DNA from: Prostheceraeus crozeri
Taxonomy: Eukaryota > Platyhelminthes > Polycladida > Euryleptidae
Direction of reading: 5' to 3'
Assembly: GCA_907163375.1 (NCBI GenBank)
Contig: CAJQUW010005267.1
Span: forward strand, 620,001-684,000
DNA length: 64,000 nt
A program made the position numbers and the translations under genes. Under the pieces are notes generated by a model. The model searched no databases. It was not told where the DNA came from and saw only the letters and a list, made by a program, of their open reading frames with translations. Every line of letters begins with the position of its first letter. Within the stretch, counting starts at the first letter, position 1. Below are positions 36,097 through 48,690 of this stretch, piece after piece.

Positions 36097-39000
36097 TTGC
36101 ATCATCCATGGTTTTGTCAAAGAGAAAATTATGTTAAAATAGCGGAAATCCTTTTCCGATCCCTTCAAAAGCATGATCGCTGCCTGTTGCATTTATCTAA
36201 GTATCTGACGAGACAGGTGGCATGCCGCTTTCCGCTCGTTCACATCACCTCTGAGATAAAGCGAGTGGACTATGCCAATCGTCACTACTTGAACTGGAAT
36301 GGACTCTACTTACTGTCTATCTCAATTAAACGTGCGGTAAAGATGTACTTTAGTAAATATTATTGAAGCCATGTAAAAAATCCAAGTCTATTACGTAGAT
36401 CTTTCGTTCACTTGCCTTTGCTTGCATTCTGCTGATGAAGGTCTCCACTGATGTCAGAGTGCCCATTTCCAACCCTACCACACTTTTCTCGTGATGCATT
36501 GCAATCATTCTCCACACAGAAATTGTCTCCGGTTTCTTCTCTATTCAAATCGCAATAATCTTGATGTCTTCCACCTGTGTGGGATATGAAGAAGCTTGAG
36601 CAGTGATGTTATGTAGATGGACATGCAAAATTCCAGTTTAGAGTTTGTCTCAGTGCTGGGAAGCCCTTATGAAATTAAATGGTAATGTTGGAAGTGAAGT
36701 TGAGGTTGCCTTCTCATGGTGAGAAAGTAGGTTAGAGTTTATGCGCCTTCTTGCATCATCCATGGTTTTGTCAAAGAGAAAATTATGTTAAAATAGCGGA
36801 AATCCTTTTCCGATCCCTTCAAAGGCATGATCGCTGCCTGTTGCATTTATCTAAGTATCTGACAAGACAGGTGGCATGCCGTTTTCCGCTCGTTTACATA
36901 ACCTCTGAGATAAAGCGAGTGGACTATGCCAATCGTCACTACTTGAACTGGAATGGACTCTACTTACTGTCTATCTCAATGAAACGTGCGGTAAAGATAT
37001 ACTTTAGTAAATACCTAGTGAAGCCATGAAAATCCAAGCGTATTACGTAGATCTTTCGTTCACTTGCCTTTGCTTGCATTCTGCTGATGAAGGTCTCCAC
37101 TGATGTCAGAGTGCCCATTTCCAACCCTACCACACTTTTCTCGTGATGCATTGCAATCATTCTCCACACAGAAATTGTCTCCGGTTTCTTCTCTATTCAA
37201 ATCGCAATAATCTTGATGTCTTTTACTTTCGTCTGGGAAGCCCTTATGAAATTAAATGGTAATGTTGGAAGTGAAGTTGAGGCTGCCTTCTCATGGTGAA
37301 AAAGTAGGTTAGAGTTTATGCGCCTTCTTGCATCATCCATGGTTTTGTCAAAGAGAAAATTATGTTAAAATAGCGGAAATCCTTTTCCGATCCCTTCAAA
37401 AGCATGATCGCTGCCTGTTGCATTTATCTAAGTATCTGACGAGACAGGTGGCATGCCGCTTTCCGCTCGTTCACATCACCTCTGAGATAAAGCGAGTGGA
37501 CTATGCCAATCGTCACTACTTGAACTGGAATGGACTCTACTTACTGTCTATCTCAATGAAACGTGCGGTAAAGATATACTTTAGTAAATACCTATTGAAG
37601 CCATGTAAAAAATCCAAGCCTATTACGTAGATCTTTCGTTCACTTGCCTTTGCTTGCATTCTGCTGATGAAGGTCTCCACTGATGTCAGAGTGCCCATTT
37701 CCAACCCTACCACACTTTTCTCGTGATGCATTGCAATCATTCTCCACACAGAAATTGTCTCCGGTTTCTTCTCTATTCAAATCGCAATAATCTTGAGGTC
37801 TTCCACCTGTGTGGGATATGAAGAAGCTTGAGCAGTGATGTTATGTAGATGGACATGCAAAATTCCAGTTTAGAGTTTGTCTCAGTGCTGGGAAGCCCTT
37901 ATGAAATTAAATGGTAATGTTGGAAGTGAAGTTGAGGTTGCCTTCTCATGGTGAAAAAGTAGGTTAGAGTTTATGCGCCTTCTTGCATCATCCATGGTTT
38001 TGTCAAAGAGAAAATTATGTTAAAATAGCGGAAATCCTTTTCCGATCCCTTCAAAAGCATGATCGCTGCCTGTTGCATTTATCTAAGTATCTGACGAGAC
38101 AGGTGGCATGCCGCTTTCCGCTCGTTCACATCACCTCTGAGATAAAGCGAGTGGACTATGCCAATCGTCACTACTTGAACTGGAATGGACTCTACTTACT
38201 GTCTATCTCAATGAAACGTGCGGTAAAGATGTACTTTAGTAAATATTATTGAAGCCATGTAAAAAATCCAAGTCTATTACGTAGATCTTTCGTTCACTTG
38301 CCTTTGCTTGCATTCTGCTGATGAAGGTCTCCACTGATGTCAGAGTGCCCATTTCCAACCCTACCACACTTTTCTCGTGATGCATTGCAATCATTCTCCA
38401 CACAGAAATTGTCTCCGGTTTCTTCTCTATTCAAATCGCAATAATCTTGATGTCTTCCACCTGTGTGGGATATGAAGAAGCTTGAGCAGTGATGTTATGT
38501 AGATGGACATGCAAAATTCCAGTTTAGAGTTTGTCTCAGTGCTGGGAAGCCCTTATGAAATTAAATGGTAATGTTGGAAGTGAAGTTGAGGTTGCCTTCT
38601 CATGGTGAGAAAGTAGGTTAGAGTTTATGCGCCTTCTTGCATCATCCATGGTTTTGTCAAAGAGAAAATTATGTTAAAATAGCGGAAATCCTTTTCCGAT
38701 CCCTTCAAAGGCATGATCGCTGCCTGTTGCATTTATCTAAGTATCTGACAAGACAGGTGGCATGCCGTTTTCCGCTCGTTTACATAACCTCTGAGATAAA
38801 GCGAGTGGACTATGCCAATCGTCACTACTTGAACTGGAATGGACTCTACTTACTGTCTATCTCAATGAAACGTGCGGTAAAGATATACTTTAGTAAATAC
38901 CTAGTGAAGCCATGAAAATCCAAGCGTATTACGTAGATCTTTCGTTCACTTGCCTTTGCTTGCATTCTGCTGATGAAGGTCTCCACTGATGTCAGAGTGC

Positions 39001-39868
39001 CCATTTCCAACCCTACCACACTTTTCTCGTGATGCATTGCAATCATTCTCCACACAGAAATTGTCTCCGGTTTCTTCTCTATTCAAATCGCAATAATCTT
39101 GATGTCTTTTACTTTCGTCTGGGAAGCCCTTATGAAATTAAATGGTAATGTTGGAAGTGAAGTTGAGGCTGCCTTCTCATGGTGAAAAAGTAGGTTAGAG
39201 TTTATGCGCCTTCTTGCATCATCCATGGTTTTGTCAAAGAGAAAATTATGTTAAAATAGCGGAAATCCTTTTCCGATCCCTTCAAAAGCATGATCGCTGC
39301 CTGTTGCATTTATCTAAGTATCTGACGAGACAGGTGGCATGCCGCTTTCCGCTCGTTCACATCACCTCTGAGATAAAGCGAGTGGACTATGCCAATCGTC
39401 ACTACTTGAACTGGAATGGACTCTACTTACTGTCTATCTCAATGAAACGTGCGGTAAAGATATACTTTAGTAAATACCTATTGAAGCCATGTAAAAAATC
39501 CAAGCCTATTACGTAGATCTTTCGTTCACTTGCCTTTGCTTGCATTCTGCTGATGAAGGTCTCCACTGATGTCAGAGTGCCCATTTCCAACCCTACCACA
39601 CTTTTCTCGTGATGCATTGCAATCATTCTCCACACAGAAATTGTCTCCGGTTTCTTCTCTATTCAAATCGCAATAATCTTGAGGTCTTCCACCTGTGTGG
39701 GATATGAAGAAGCTTGAGCAGTGATGTTATGTAGATGGACATGCAAAATTCCAGTTTAGAGTTTGTCTCAGTGCTGGGAAGCCCTTATGAAATTAAATGG
39801 TAATGTTGGAAGTGAAGTTGAGGTTGCCTTCTCATGGTGAAAAAGTAGGTTAGAGTTTATGCGCCTTC
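36097..39868. repeat. Tandem duplication of a satellite trimer (period 1886 bp)
   Basis: Units 36097, 36751 and 37328 are repeated as 37983, 38637 and 39214, each exactly 1886 bp later. They share private variants: the first unit of each trimer has AGTAAATATTATTG instead of AGTAAATACC, and the third has AAGCCTATT. The order is long-short-long, so two long units become adjacent at 37328/37983. Confidence 0.85.
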
Positions 39869-41100
39869 TTGCATCATCCATGGTTTTGTCAAAGAGAAAA
39901 TTATGTTAAAATAGCGGAAATCCTTTTCCGATCCCTTCAAAAGCATGATCGCTGCCTGTTGCATTTATCTAAGTATCTGACGAGACAGGTGGCATGCCGC
40001 TTTCCGCTCGTTCACATCACCTCAGAGATAAAGCGAGTGGACTATGCGAATCGTCACTACTTGAACTGGAATGGACTCTACTTACTGTCTATCTCAATGA
40101 AACGTGCGGTAAAGATATACTTTAGTAAATACCTAGTGAAGCCATGAAAATCCAAGCGTATTACGTAGATCTTTCGTTCACTTGCCTTTGCTTGCATTCT
40201 GCTGATGAAGGTCTCCACTGATGTCAGAGTGCCCATTTCCAACCCTACCACACTTTTCTTGTGATGAATTGCAATCATTCTCCACAAGGAAATTGTCTCC
40301 GGTTTCTTTTCTATTCAAATCGCAATAATCTTGAGGTCTTTTACTTTCGTCTGGGAAGCCCTTATGAAATTAAATGGTGATGTTGGAAGTGAAGTTGAGG
40401 CTGCCTTCTCATGGTGAGAAAGTAGGTTAGAGTTTATGCGCCTTCTTGCATCATCCATGGTTTTGTCAAAGAGAAAATTATGTTAAAATAGCGGAAATCC
40501 TTTTCCGATCCCTTCAAAAGCATGATCGCTGCCTGTTGCATTTATCTAAGTATCTGACAAGACAGGTGGCATGCCGCTTTCCGCTCGTTCACATCACCTC
40601 CGAGATAAAGCGAGTGGACTATGCCAATCGTCACTACTTGAACTGGAATGGACTCTACTTACTGTCTATCTCAATGAAACGTGCGGTAAAGATGTACTTC
40701 AGTAAATACCTATTGAAGCCATGTAAAAAATCCAAGTCTATTACGTAGATCTTTCGTTCACTTGCCTTTGCTTGCATTCTGCTGATGAAGGTCTCCACTG
40801 ATGTCAGAGTGCCCATTTCCAACCCTACCACACTTTTCTCGTGATGCATTGCAATCATTCTCCACACAGAAATTGTCTCCGGTTTCTTCTCTATTCAAAT
40901 CGCAATAATCTTGAGGTCTTCCACCTGTGTGGGATATGAAGAAGCTTGAGCAGTGATGTTATGTAGATGGACATGCAAAATTCCAGTTTAGAGTTTGTCT
41001 CAGTGCTGGGAAGCCCTTATGAAATTAAATGGTAATGTTGGAAGTGAAGTTGAGGTTGCCTTCTCATGGTGAAAAAGTAGGTTAGAGTTTATGCGCCTTC

Positions 41101-43414
41101 TTGCATCATCCATGGTTTTGTCAAAGAGAAAATTATGTTAAAATAGCGGAAATCCTTTTCCGATCCCTTCAAAGGCATGATCGCTGCCTGTTGCATTTAT
41201 CTAAGTATCTGACAAGACAGGTGGCATGCCGTTTTCCGCTCGTTTACATAACCTCTGAGATAAAGCGAGTGGACTATGCCAATCGTCACTACTTGAACTG
41301 GAATGGACTCTACTTACTGTCTATCTCAATGAAACGTGCGGTAAAGATATACTTTAGTAAATACCTAGTGAAGCCATGAAAATCCAAGCGTATTACGTAG
41401 ATCTTTCGTTCACTTGCCTTTGCTTGCATTCTGCTGATGAAGGTCTCCACTGATGTCAGAGTGCCCATTTCCAACCCTACCACACTTTTCTCGTGATGCA
41501 TTGCAATCATTCTCCACACAGAAATTGTCTCCGGTTTCTTCTCTATTCAAATCGCAATAATCTTGATGTCTTTTACTTTCGTCTGGGAAGCCCTTATGAA
41601 ATTAAATGGTGATGTTGGAAGTGAAGTTGAGGCTGCCTTCTCATGGTGAGAAAGTAGGTTAGAGTTTATGCGCCTTCTTGCATCATCCATGGTTTTGTCA
41701 AAGAGAAAATTATGTTAAAATAGCGGAAATCCTTTTCCGATCCCTTCAAAAGCATGATCGCTGCCTGTTGCATTTATCTAAGTATCTGACGAGACAGGTG
41801 GCATGCCGCTTTCCGCTCGTTCACATCACCTCCGAGATAAAGCGAGTGGACTATGCCAATCGTCACTACTTGAACTGGAATGGACTCTACTTACTGTCTA
41901 TCTCAATGAAACGTGCGGTAAAGATGTACTTCAGTAAATACCTATTGAAGCCATGTAAAAAATCCAAGTCTATTACGTAGATCTTTCGTTCACTTGCCTT
42001 TGCTTGCATTCTGCTGATGAAGGTCTCCACTGATGTCAGAGTGCCCATTTCCAACCCTACCACACTTTTCTCGTGATGCATTGCAATCATTCTCCACACA
42101 GAAATTGTCTCCGGTTTCTTCTCTATTCAAATCGCAATAATCTTGATGTCTTTTACTTTCGTCTGGGAAGCCCTTATGAAATTAAATGGTGATGTTGGAA
42201 GTGAAGTTGAGGCTGCCTTCTCATGGTGAGAAAGTAGGTTAGAGTTTATGCGCCTTCTTGCATCATCCATGGTTTTGTCAAAGAGAAAATTATGTTAAAA
42301 TAGCGGAAATCCTTTTCCGATCCCTTCAAAAGCATGATCGCTGCCTGTTGCATTTATCTAAGTATCTGACGAGACAGGTGGCATGCCGCTTTCCGCTCGT
42401 TCACATCACCTCCGAGATAAAGCGAGTGGACTATGCCAATCGTCACTACTTGAACTGGAATGGACTCTACTTACTGTCTATCTCAATGAAACGTGCGGTA
42501 AAGATGTACTTTAGTAAATACCTAGTGGAGCCATGAAAATCCAAGCGTATTACGTAGATCTTTCGTTCACTTGCCTTTGCTTGCATTCTGCTGATGAAGG
42601 TCTCCACTGATGTCAGAGTGCCCATTTCCAACCCTACCACACTTTTCTCGTGATGCATTGCAATCATTCTCCACACAGAAATTGTCTCCGGTTTCTTCTC
42701 TATTCAAATCGCAATAATCTTGATGTCTTTTACTTTCGTCTGGGAAGCCCTTATGAAATTAAATGGTGATGTTGGAAGTGAAGTTGAGGCTGCCTTCTCA
42801 TGGTGAGAAAGTAGGTTAGAGTTTATGCGCCTTCTTGCATCATCCATGGTTTTGTCAAAGAGAAAATTATGTTAAAATAGCGGAAATCCTTTTCCGATCC
42901 CTTCAAAAGCATGATCGCTGCCTGTTGCATTTATCTAAGTATCTGACGAGACAGGTGGCATGCCGCTTTCCGCTCGTTCACATCACCTCCGAGATAAAGC
43001 GAGTGGACTATGCCAATCGTCACTACTTGAACTGGAATGGACTCTACTTACTGTCTATCTCAATGAAACGTGCGGTAAAGATATACTTTAGTAAATACCT
43101 ATTGAAGCCATGTAAAAAATCCAAGTCTATTACGTAGATCTTTCGTTCACTTGCCTTTGCTTGCATTCTGCTGATGAAGGTCTCCACTGATGTCAGAGTG
43201 CCCATTTCCAACCCTACCACACTTTTCTCGTGATGCATTGCAATCATTCTCCACACAGAAATTGTCTCCGGTTTCTTCTCTATTCAAATCGCAATAATCT
43301 TGATGTCTTTTACTTTCGTCTGGGAAGCCCTTATGAAATTAAATGGTGATGTTGGAAGTGAAGTTGAGGCTGCCTTCTCATGGTGAGAAAGTAGGTTAGA
43401 GTTTATGCGCCTTC
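41101..43414. repeat. Run of four short satellite monomers
   Basis: Starts 41101, 41678, 42258 and 42835 are spaced 577-580 bp with no long unit between, breaking the dimer pattern. They share GGTGATGTTGG in the copies from 41678 on and CTCCGAGATAAAG, so they look like a recent local amplification of one short variant. Confidence 0.75.
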
Positions 43415-46400
43415 TTGCATCATCCATGGTTTTGTCAAAGAGAAAATTATGTTAAAATAGCGGAAATCCTTTTCCGATCCCTTCAAAAGCATGATCGCTG
43501 CCTGTTGCATTTATCTAAGTATCTGACGAGACAGGTGGCATGCCGCTTTCCGCTCGTTCACATCACCTCCGAGATAAAGCGAGTGGACTATGCCAATCGT
43601 CACTACTAGAACTGGAATGGACTCTACTTACTGTCTATCTCAATGAAACGTGCGGTAAAGATGTACTTTAGTAAATACCTAGTGGAGCCATGTAAAAAAT
43701 CCAAGTCTATTACGTAGATCTTTCGTTCACTTGCCTTTGCTTGCATTCTGCTGATGAAGGTCTCCACTGATGTCAGAGTGCCCATTTCCAACCCTACCAC
43801 ACTTTTCTCGTGATGCATTGCAATCATTCTCCACAAGGAAATTGTCTCCGGTTTCTTCTCTATTCAAATCGCAATAATCTTGAGGTCTTCCACGTGTGTG
43901 GGATATGAAGAAGCTTGAGCAGTGATGTTATGTAGATGGACATGCAAAATTCCAGTTTAGAGTTTGTCTCAGTGCTGGGAAGCCCTTATGAAATTAAATG
44001 GTAATGTTGGAAGTGAAGTTGAGGTTGCCTTCTCATGGTGAGAAAGTAGGTTAGAGTTTATGCGCCTTCTTGCATCATCCATGGTTTTGTCAAAGAGAAA
44101 ATTATGTTAAAATAGCGGAAATCCTTTTCCGATCCCTTCAAAAGCATGATCGCTGCCTGTTGCATTTATCTAAGTATCTGACGAGACAGGTGGCATGCCG
44201 CTTTCCGCTCGTTCACATCACCTCAGAGATAAAGCGAGTGGACTATGCGAATCGTCACTACTTGAACTGGAATGGACTCTACTTACTGTCTATCTCAATG
44301 AAACGTGCGGTAAAGATATACTTTAGTAAATACCTAGTGAAGCCATGAAAATCCAAGCGTATTACGTAGGTCTTTCGTTCACTTGCCTTTGCTTGCATTC
44401 TGCTGATGAAGGTCTCCACTGATGTCAGAGTGCCCATTTCCAACCCTACCACACTTTTCTTGTGATGAATTGCAATCATTCTCCACAAGGAAATTGTCTC
44501 CGGTTTCTTTTCTGTTCAAATCGCAATAATCTTGAGGTCTTTTACTTTCGTCTGGGAAGCCCTTATGAAATTAAATGGTAATGTTGGAAGTGAAGTTGAG
44601 GTTGCCTTCTCATGGTGAGAAAGTAGGTTAGAGTTTATGCGCCTTCTTGCATCATCCATGGTTTTGTCGAAGAGAAAATTATGTTAAAATAGCGGAAATC
44701 CTTTTCCGATCCCTTCAAAGGCATGATCGCTGCCTGTTGCATTTATCTAAGTATCTGACGAGACAGGTGGCATGCCGCTTTCCGCTCGTTCACATCACCT
44801 GTGAGATGAAGCGAGTGGACTATGCCAATCGTCACTACTTGAACTGGAATGGACTCTACTTACTGTCTATCTCAATGAAACGTGCGGTAAAGATATACTT
44901 TAGTAAATACCTAGTGGAGCCATGAAAATCCAAGCGTATTACGTAGATCTTTCGTTCACTTGCCTTTGCTTGCATTCTGCTGATGAAGGTCTCCACTGAT
45001 GTCAGAGTGCCCATTTCCAACCCTACCACACTTTTCTCGTGATGCATTGCAATCATTCTCCACAAGGAAATTGTCTCCGGTTTCTTCTCTATTCAAATCG
45101 CAATAATCTTGAGGTCTTCCACCTGTGTGGGATATGAAGAAGCTTGAGCAGTGATGTTATGTAGATGGACATGCAAAATTCCAGTTTAGAGTTTGTCTCA
45201 GTGCTGGGAAGCCCTTATGAAATTAAATGGTAATGTTGGAAGTGAAGTTGAGGTTGCCTTCTCATGGTGAAAAAGTAGGTTAGAGTTTATGCGCCTTCTT
45301 GCATCATCCATGGTTTTGTCAAAGAGAAAATTATGTTAAAATAGCGGAAATCCTTTTCCGATCCCTTCAAAAGCATGATCGCTGCCTGTTGCATTTATCT
45401 AAGTATCTGACGAGACAGGTGGCATGCCGCTTTCCGCTCGTTCACATCACCTCAGAGATAAAGCGAGTGGACTATGCCAATCGTCACTACTTGAACTGGA
45501 ATGGACTCTACTTACTGTCTATCTCAATGAAACGTGCGGTAAAGATATATTTTAGTAAATACCTAGTGAAGCCATGAAAATCCAAGCGTATTACGTAGAT
45601 CTTTCGTTCACTTGCCTTTGCTTGCATTCTGCTGATGAAGGTCTCCACTGATGTCAGAGTGCCCATTTCCAACCCTACCACACTTTTCTTGTGATGAATT
45701 GCAATCATTCTCCACAAGGAAATTGTCTCCGGTTTCTTTTCTATTCAAATCGCAATAATCTTGAGGTCTTTTACTTTCGTCTGGGAAGCCCTTATGAAAT
45801 TAAATGGTAATGTTGGAAGTGAAGTTGAGGTTGCCTTCTCATGGTGAAAAAGTAGGTTGGAGTTTATGCGCCTTCTTGCATCATCCATGGTTTTGTCGAA
45901 GAGAAAATTATGTTAAAATAGCGGAAATCCTTTTCCGATCCCTTCAAAAGCATGATCGCTGCCTGTTGCATTTATCTAAGTATCTGACAAGACAGGTGGC
46001 ATGCCGCTTTCCGCTCGTTCACATCACCTGTGAGATGAAGCGAGTGGACTATGCCAATCGTCACTACTTGAACTGGAATGGACTCTACTTACTGTCTATC
46101 TCAATGAAACGTGCGGTAAAGATATACTTTAGTAAATACCTAGTGGAGCCATGAAAATCCAAGCGTATTACGTAGATCTTTCGTTCACTTGCCTTTGCTT
46201 GCATTCTGCTGATGAAGGTCTCCACTGATGTCAGAGTGCCCATTTCCAACCCTACCACACTTTTCTCGTGATGCATTGCAATCATTCTCCACAAGGAAAT
46301 TGTCTCCGGTTTCTTCTCTATTCAAATCGCAATAATCTTGATGTCTTTTACTTTCGTCTGGGAAGCCCTTATGAAATTAAATGGTGATGTTGGAAGTGAA

Positions 46401-47239
46401 GTTGAGGCTGCCTTCTCATGGTGAGAAAGTAGGTTAGAGTTTATGCGCCTTCTTGCATCATCCATGGTTTTGTCAAAGAGAAAATCATGTTAAAATAGCG
46501 GAAATCCTTTTCCGATCCCTTCAAAAGCATGATCGCTGCCTGTTGCATTTATCTAAGTATCTGACGAGACAGGTGGCATGCCGCTTTCCGCTCGTTCACA
46601 TCACCTCCGAGATAAAGCGAGTGGACTATGCCAATCGTCACTACTTGAACTGGAATGGACTCTACTTACTGTCTATCTCAATGAAACGTGCGGTAAAGAT
46701 ATACTTTAGTAAATACCTAGTGGAGCCATGAAAATCCAAGCGTATTACGTAGATCTTTCGTTCACTTGCCTTTGCTTGCATTCTGCTGATGAAGGTCTCC
46801 ACTGATGTCAGAGTGCCCATTTCCAACCCTACCACACTTTTCTCGTGATGCATTGCAATCATTCTCCACACAGAAATTGTCTCCGGTTTCTTCTCTATTC
46901 AAATCGCAATAATCTTGAGGTCTTCCACCTGTGTGGGATCTGAAGAAGCATGAGCAGTGATGTTATGTAGATGGACATGCAAAATTCCAGTTTAGAGTTT
47001 GTCTCAGTGCTGGGAAGCCCTTATGAAATTAAATGGTAATGTTGGAAGTGAAGTTGAGGTTTTTCCTTCTCATGGTGAGAAAGTAGGTTAGAGTTTATGC
47101 GCCTTCTTGCATCATCCATGGTTTTGTCAAAGAGAAAATTATTTTAAAATAGCGGAAATCCTTTTCCGATCCCTTCAAAAGCATGATCGCTGCCTGGTTG
47201 CATTTATCTAAGTATCTGACAAGACAGGTGGCATGCCGC
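43415..47239. repeat. Right end of the satellite array
   Basis: Units start at 43415, 44070, 44647, 45299, about 45876, 46453 and 47107. The last is cut after about 130 bp, at GGCATGCCGCT, where Tc1-related sequence begins. The terminal copy has small edge changes (GTTTTTCC, ATTATTTTAAAA). A private variant, CACCTGTGAGATGAAG, is shared by units 44647 and 45876. Confidence 0.8.
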
Positions 47240-47966
47240 TGTGTGGCATGGTGCCCTGTCTCGCATAAAAATCCAGTTATGGTTGTCGCTAAACCGATCC
47301 GCTGCTTGGGGGATGAGCCTAGTCCCGATAACATGCTTTTATTTAATTCTGTTCATCGTTCCTTCAACGAGATGTAATCGACCAATGCCATGGTAGGACA
47401 TGACAGACCATACCATGACCTTCATTGGAAATTTCACTGTAGGCTTTGTTGGCTTTGGAATCCCAGGTTGTTGCCAAACCCGTAGTCCACCGGCATCTCG
47501 GCATTCGAAAGTCGATTCATCTGAAAAGCAGACACGTCTCCAGTCTACCAGTGTCCACTGTTCGTAGTTTTTTGCCCAATGTAGTCGTTTAATACGCATT
47601 TTGGCTGTCAAACGTGGTTTCCTGGCTGGCACAACACTTCAGAATCCTTTCTCCTTCAACCGGCGATGAATAGTGGATTTTGAAACTGTGATGCCATCTT
47701 CAGCCAGCTGTCCAGATTGCTGTCTCACTGTGAGATTAGGATTGGCTGCCACACTCGACATATTAATCGGTCTGTTACTTTTGAAGTCTGTCTCTTCGGT
47801 TCACATTTACCAATTCTGTGATTTGGAATACCTCTCTTCTTAATTCGTTGTACTGTTCTTTCCGATACATTGAAACGTTGGCTGTTGCAGGAATGGTGCT
47901 TCTTGTTGCAAGCGCAATCAATATTTGATTTTTTACCTCAGCGTGAATATCAGGGCGACGTCCCAT
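47240..47966 (-). pseudogene. Tc1-like transposase relic, N-terminal two thirds
   Basis: Conserved blocks appear in order on the minus strand: MGRRPDIHAEVKNQILIA (N-terminal helix-turn-helix), a frameshifted segment, STIHRRLKEKGF, PARKPRLTAKMRIKRL, then the first catalytic aspartate in CFSDESTF, and PMKVMVWSVMSYHG. The second catalytic motif is degraded to RDRAPCHTAA just before the sequence passes into satellite DNA near 47240. Several in-frame stops (for example after NRIK and KGF) and at least one frameshift make it inactive. It belongs to a different lineage from the intact element at 60185-61606. Confidence 0.85.
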
Positions 47967-48549
47967 GACTAAGGAGTCTCAGAGTGAAAGTGGCATTCAT
48001 CGTTTCAATTGATGGCATTCAACGATTGTTTTCTGACAAAACGATTGCCAATTGGATACAAAAATTACAATGTACGCTTCCCGAATGATTCATCTCACGT
48101 GACCGACATGCGCTTGACACAATCGACAAACTGATGTATGCAATGCAGAGGCTTTCGGGACAATTGCGCTTGATACTTATCATTACATGTATCTTGTACT
48201 GCATGTAATAGGGACCTATGAATTTGAGGACAGCGTCTCGTCGATTCCATGCCTGATAGAATTGCTGTTCTCATTCGAGAGAAAGGTGGATATACAAAAT
48301 ACTGATCTTTCTCATGTTTTACCGATAATTTATAATTTACATGCAATTACATGTATGTCCTATTACAAGTACATATTTGATGGAAACTTGCTGCTTTTTG
48401 TTGTTTATGAATAATAAATATCATTATAGAGGGGCTTAATATCATATAATAGATATCATATCATTATATAACTTGAAAATAGAAGTCATTCTTCATTTCT
48501 AGACAAATGCTTGAAAAATAGGGGGTGACTAATAATGTGGGACAGACTG
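47240..48549 (-). mobile_element. Truncated Tc1-family element
   Basis: The minus strand reads TA then CAGTCTGTCCCACATT from 48549, a Tc1-like terminal sequence with the TA target dinucleotide at 48550-48551. A broken transposase lies at about 47966-47240. The other half, including the catalytic second D and E region and the second TIR, is missing because the satellite array begins inside the gene. About 580 bp separates the TIR from the protein start, long for Tc1, so a further insertion in the 5' region is possible. Confidence 0.7.
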
Positions 48550-48550
48550 T

Positions 48551-48690
48551 ACTTCAGGGTAGAAAATGGTGAAAATACCATTACATCAAGGTAGATGCTG
48601 GTGAGAATACCGTTACATCAGGGTAGAAAATGGTGAAATACCTTTATATCAGGGTGCAAAATGATGTAGATACCATTACATCAGGGTAGA
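48551..48690 (+). repeat. Minisatellite, 32-bp unit, about 4.4 copies
   Basis: Degenerate tandem copies of a unit beginning ACATCAGGGTAGAAAATGG and ending ATACCATT. The repeat starts immediately after the TA flanking the Tc1 terminal sequence. Confidence 0.85.

Larger units (their letters stand above)
8327..47239. repeat. Satellite array, 62 full plus 2 partial monomers (38.9 kb)
   Basis: One monomer is repeated head-to-tail in a single orientation. Taking TTGCATCATCCATGG as phase marker, units start at about 8878, 9460, 10116, 10771, 11349, 11929, 12506, 13154 and so on to 46453 and 47107. Most are either about 655 bp (long) or 577-580 bp (short). The difference is one cassette of about 75 bp between ATCTTGAGGTCTT and CTGGGAAGCC. 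Divergence between units is low, a few percent in the right two thirds. Other recurring variants are a 3-bp indel (CATGTAAAAAATCC versus CATGAAAATCC), AAGTCTATT/AAGCCTATT/AAGCGTATT, and GAGAAAG/GAAAAAG. No similarity to rDNA, histone or snRNA genes was recognised. It is most simply a heterochromatic satellite, possibly centromeric or pericentromeric (inferred). Confidence 0.97.

Noticed and set aside
8203..47106. Dozens of repeated 62-116-codon frames in the satellite as a gene family
   Set aside because: They are copies of the same two frames, carried along by low divergence. They lack recognisable domains, many begin without ATG, and unit changes ignore their borders on the plus strand.
8327..47239. 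Hammerhead ribozyme in the satellite (CTGATGA occurs in every unit)
   Set aside because: No GAAA core block follows at a suitable distance with a pairing stem II, and no closing stem I was found, so this is a chance match.
8327..47239. CRISPR array or rDNA-type gene cluster
   Set aside because: Units are 577-655 bp with no short repeat/unique spacer structure, and no rRNA, histone or snRNA sequence was recognised.
8327..47239. CENP-B-box-like motif (TTTCGTTCACTTGCC)
   Set aside because: It lacks the required A and CGGG positions of the consensus, so centromere function cannot be claimed from it.
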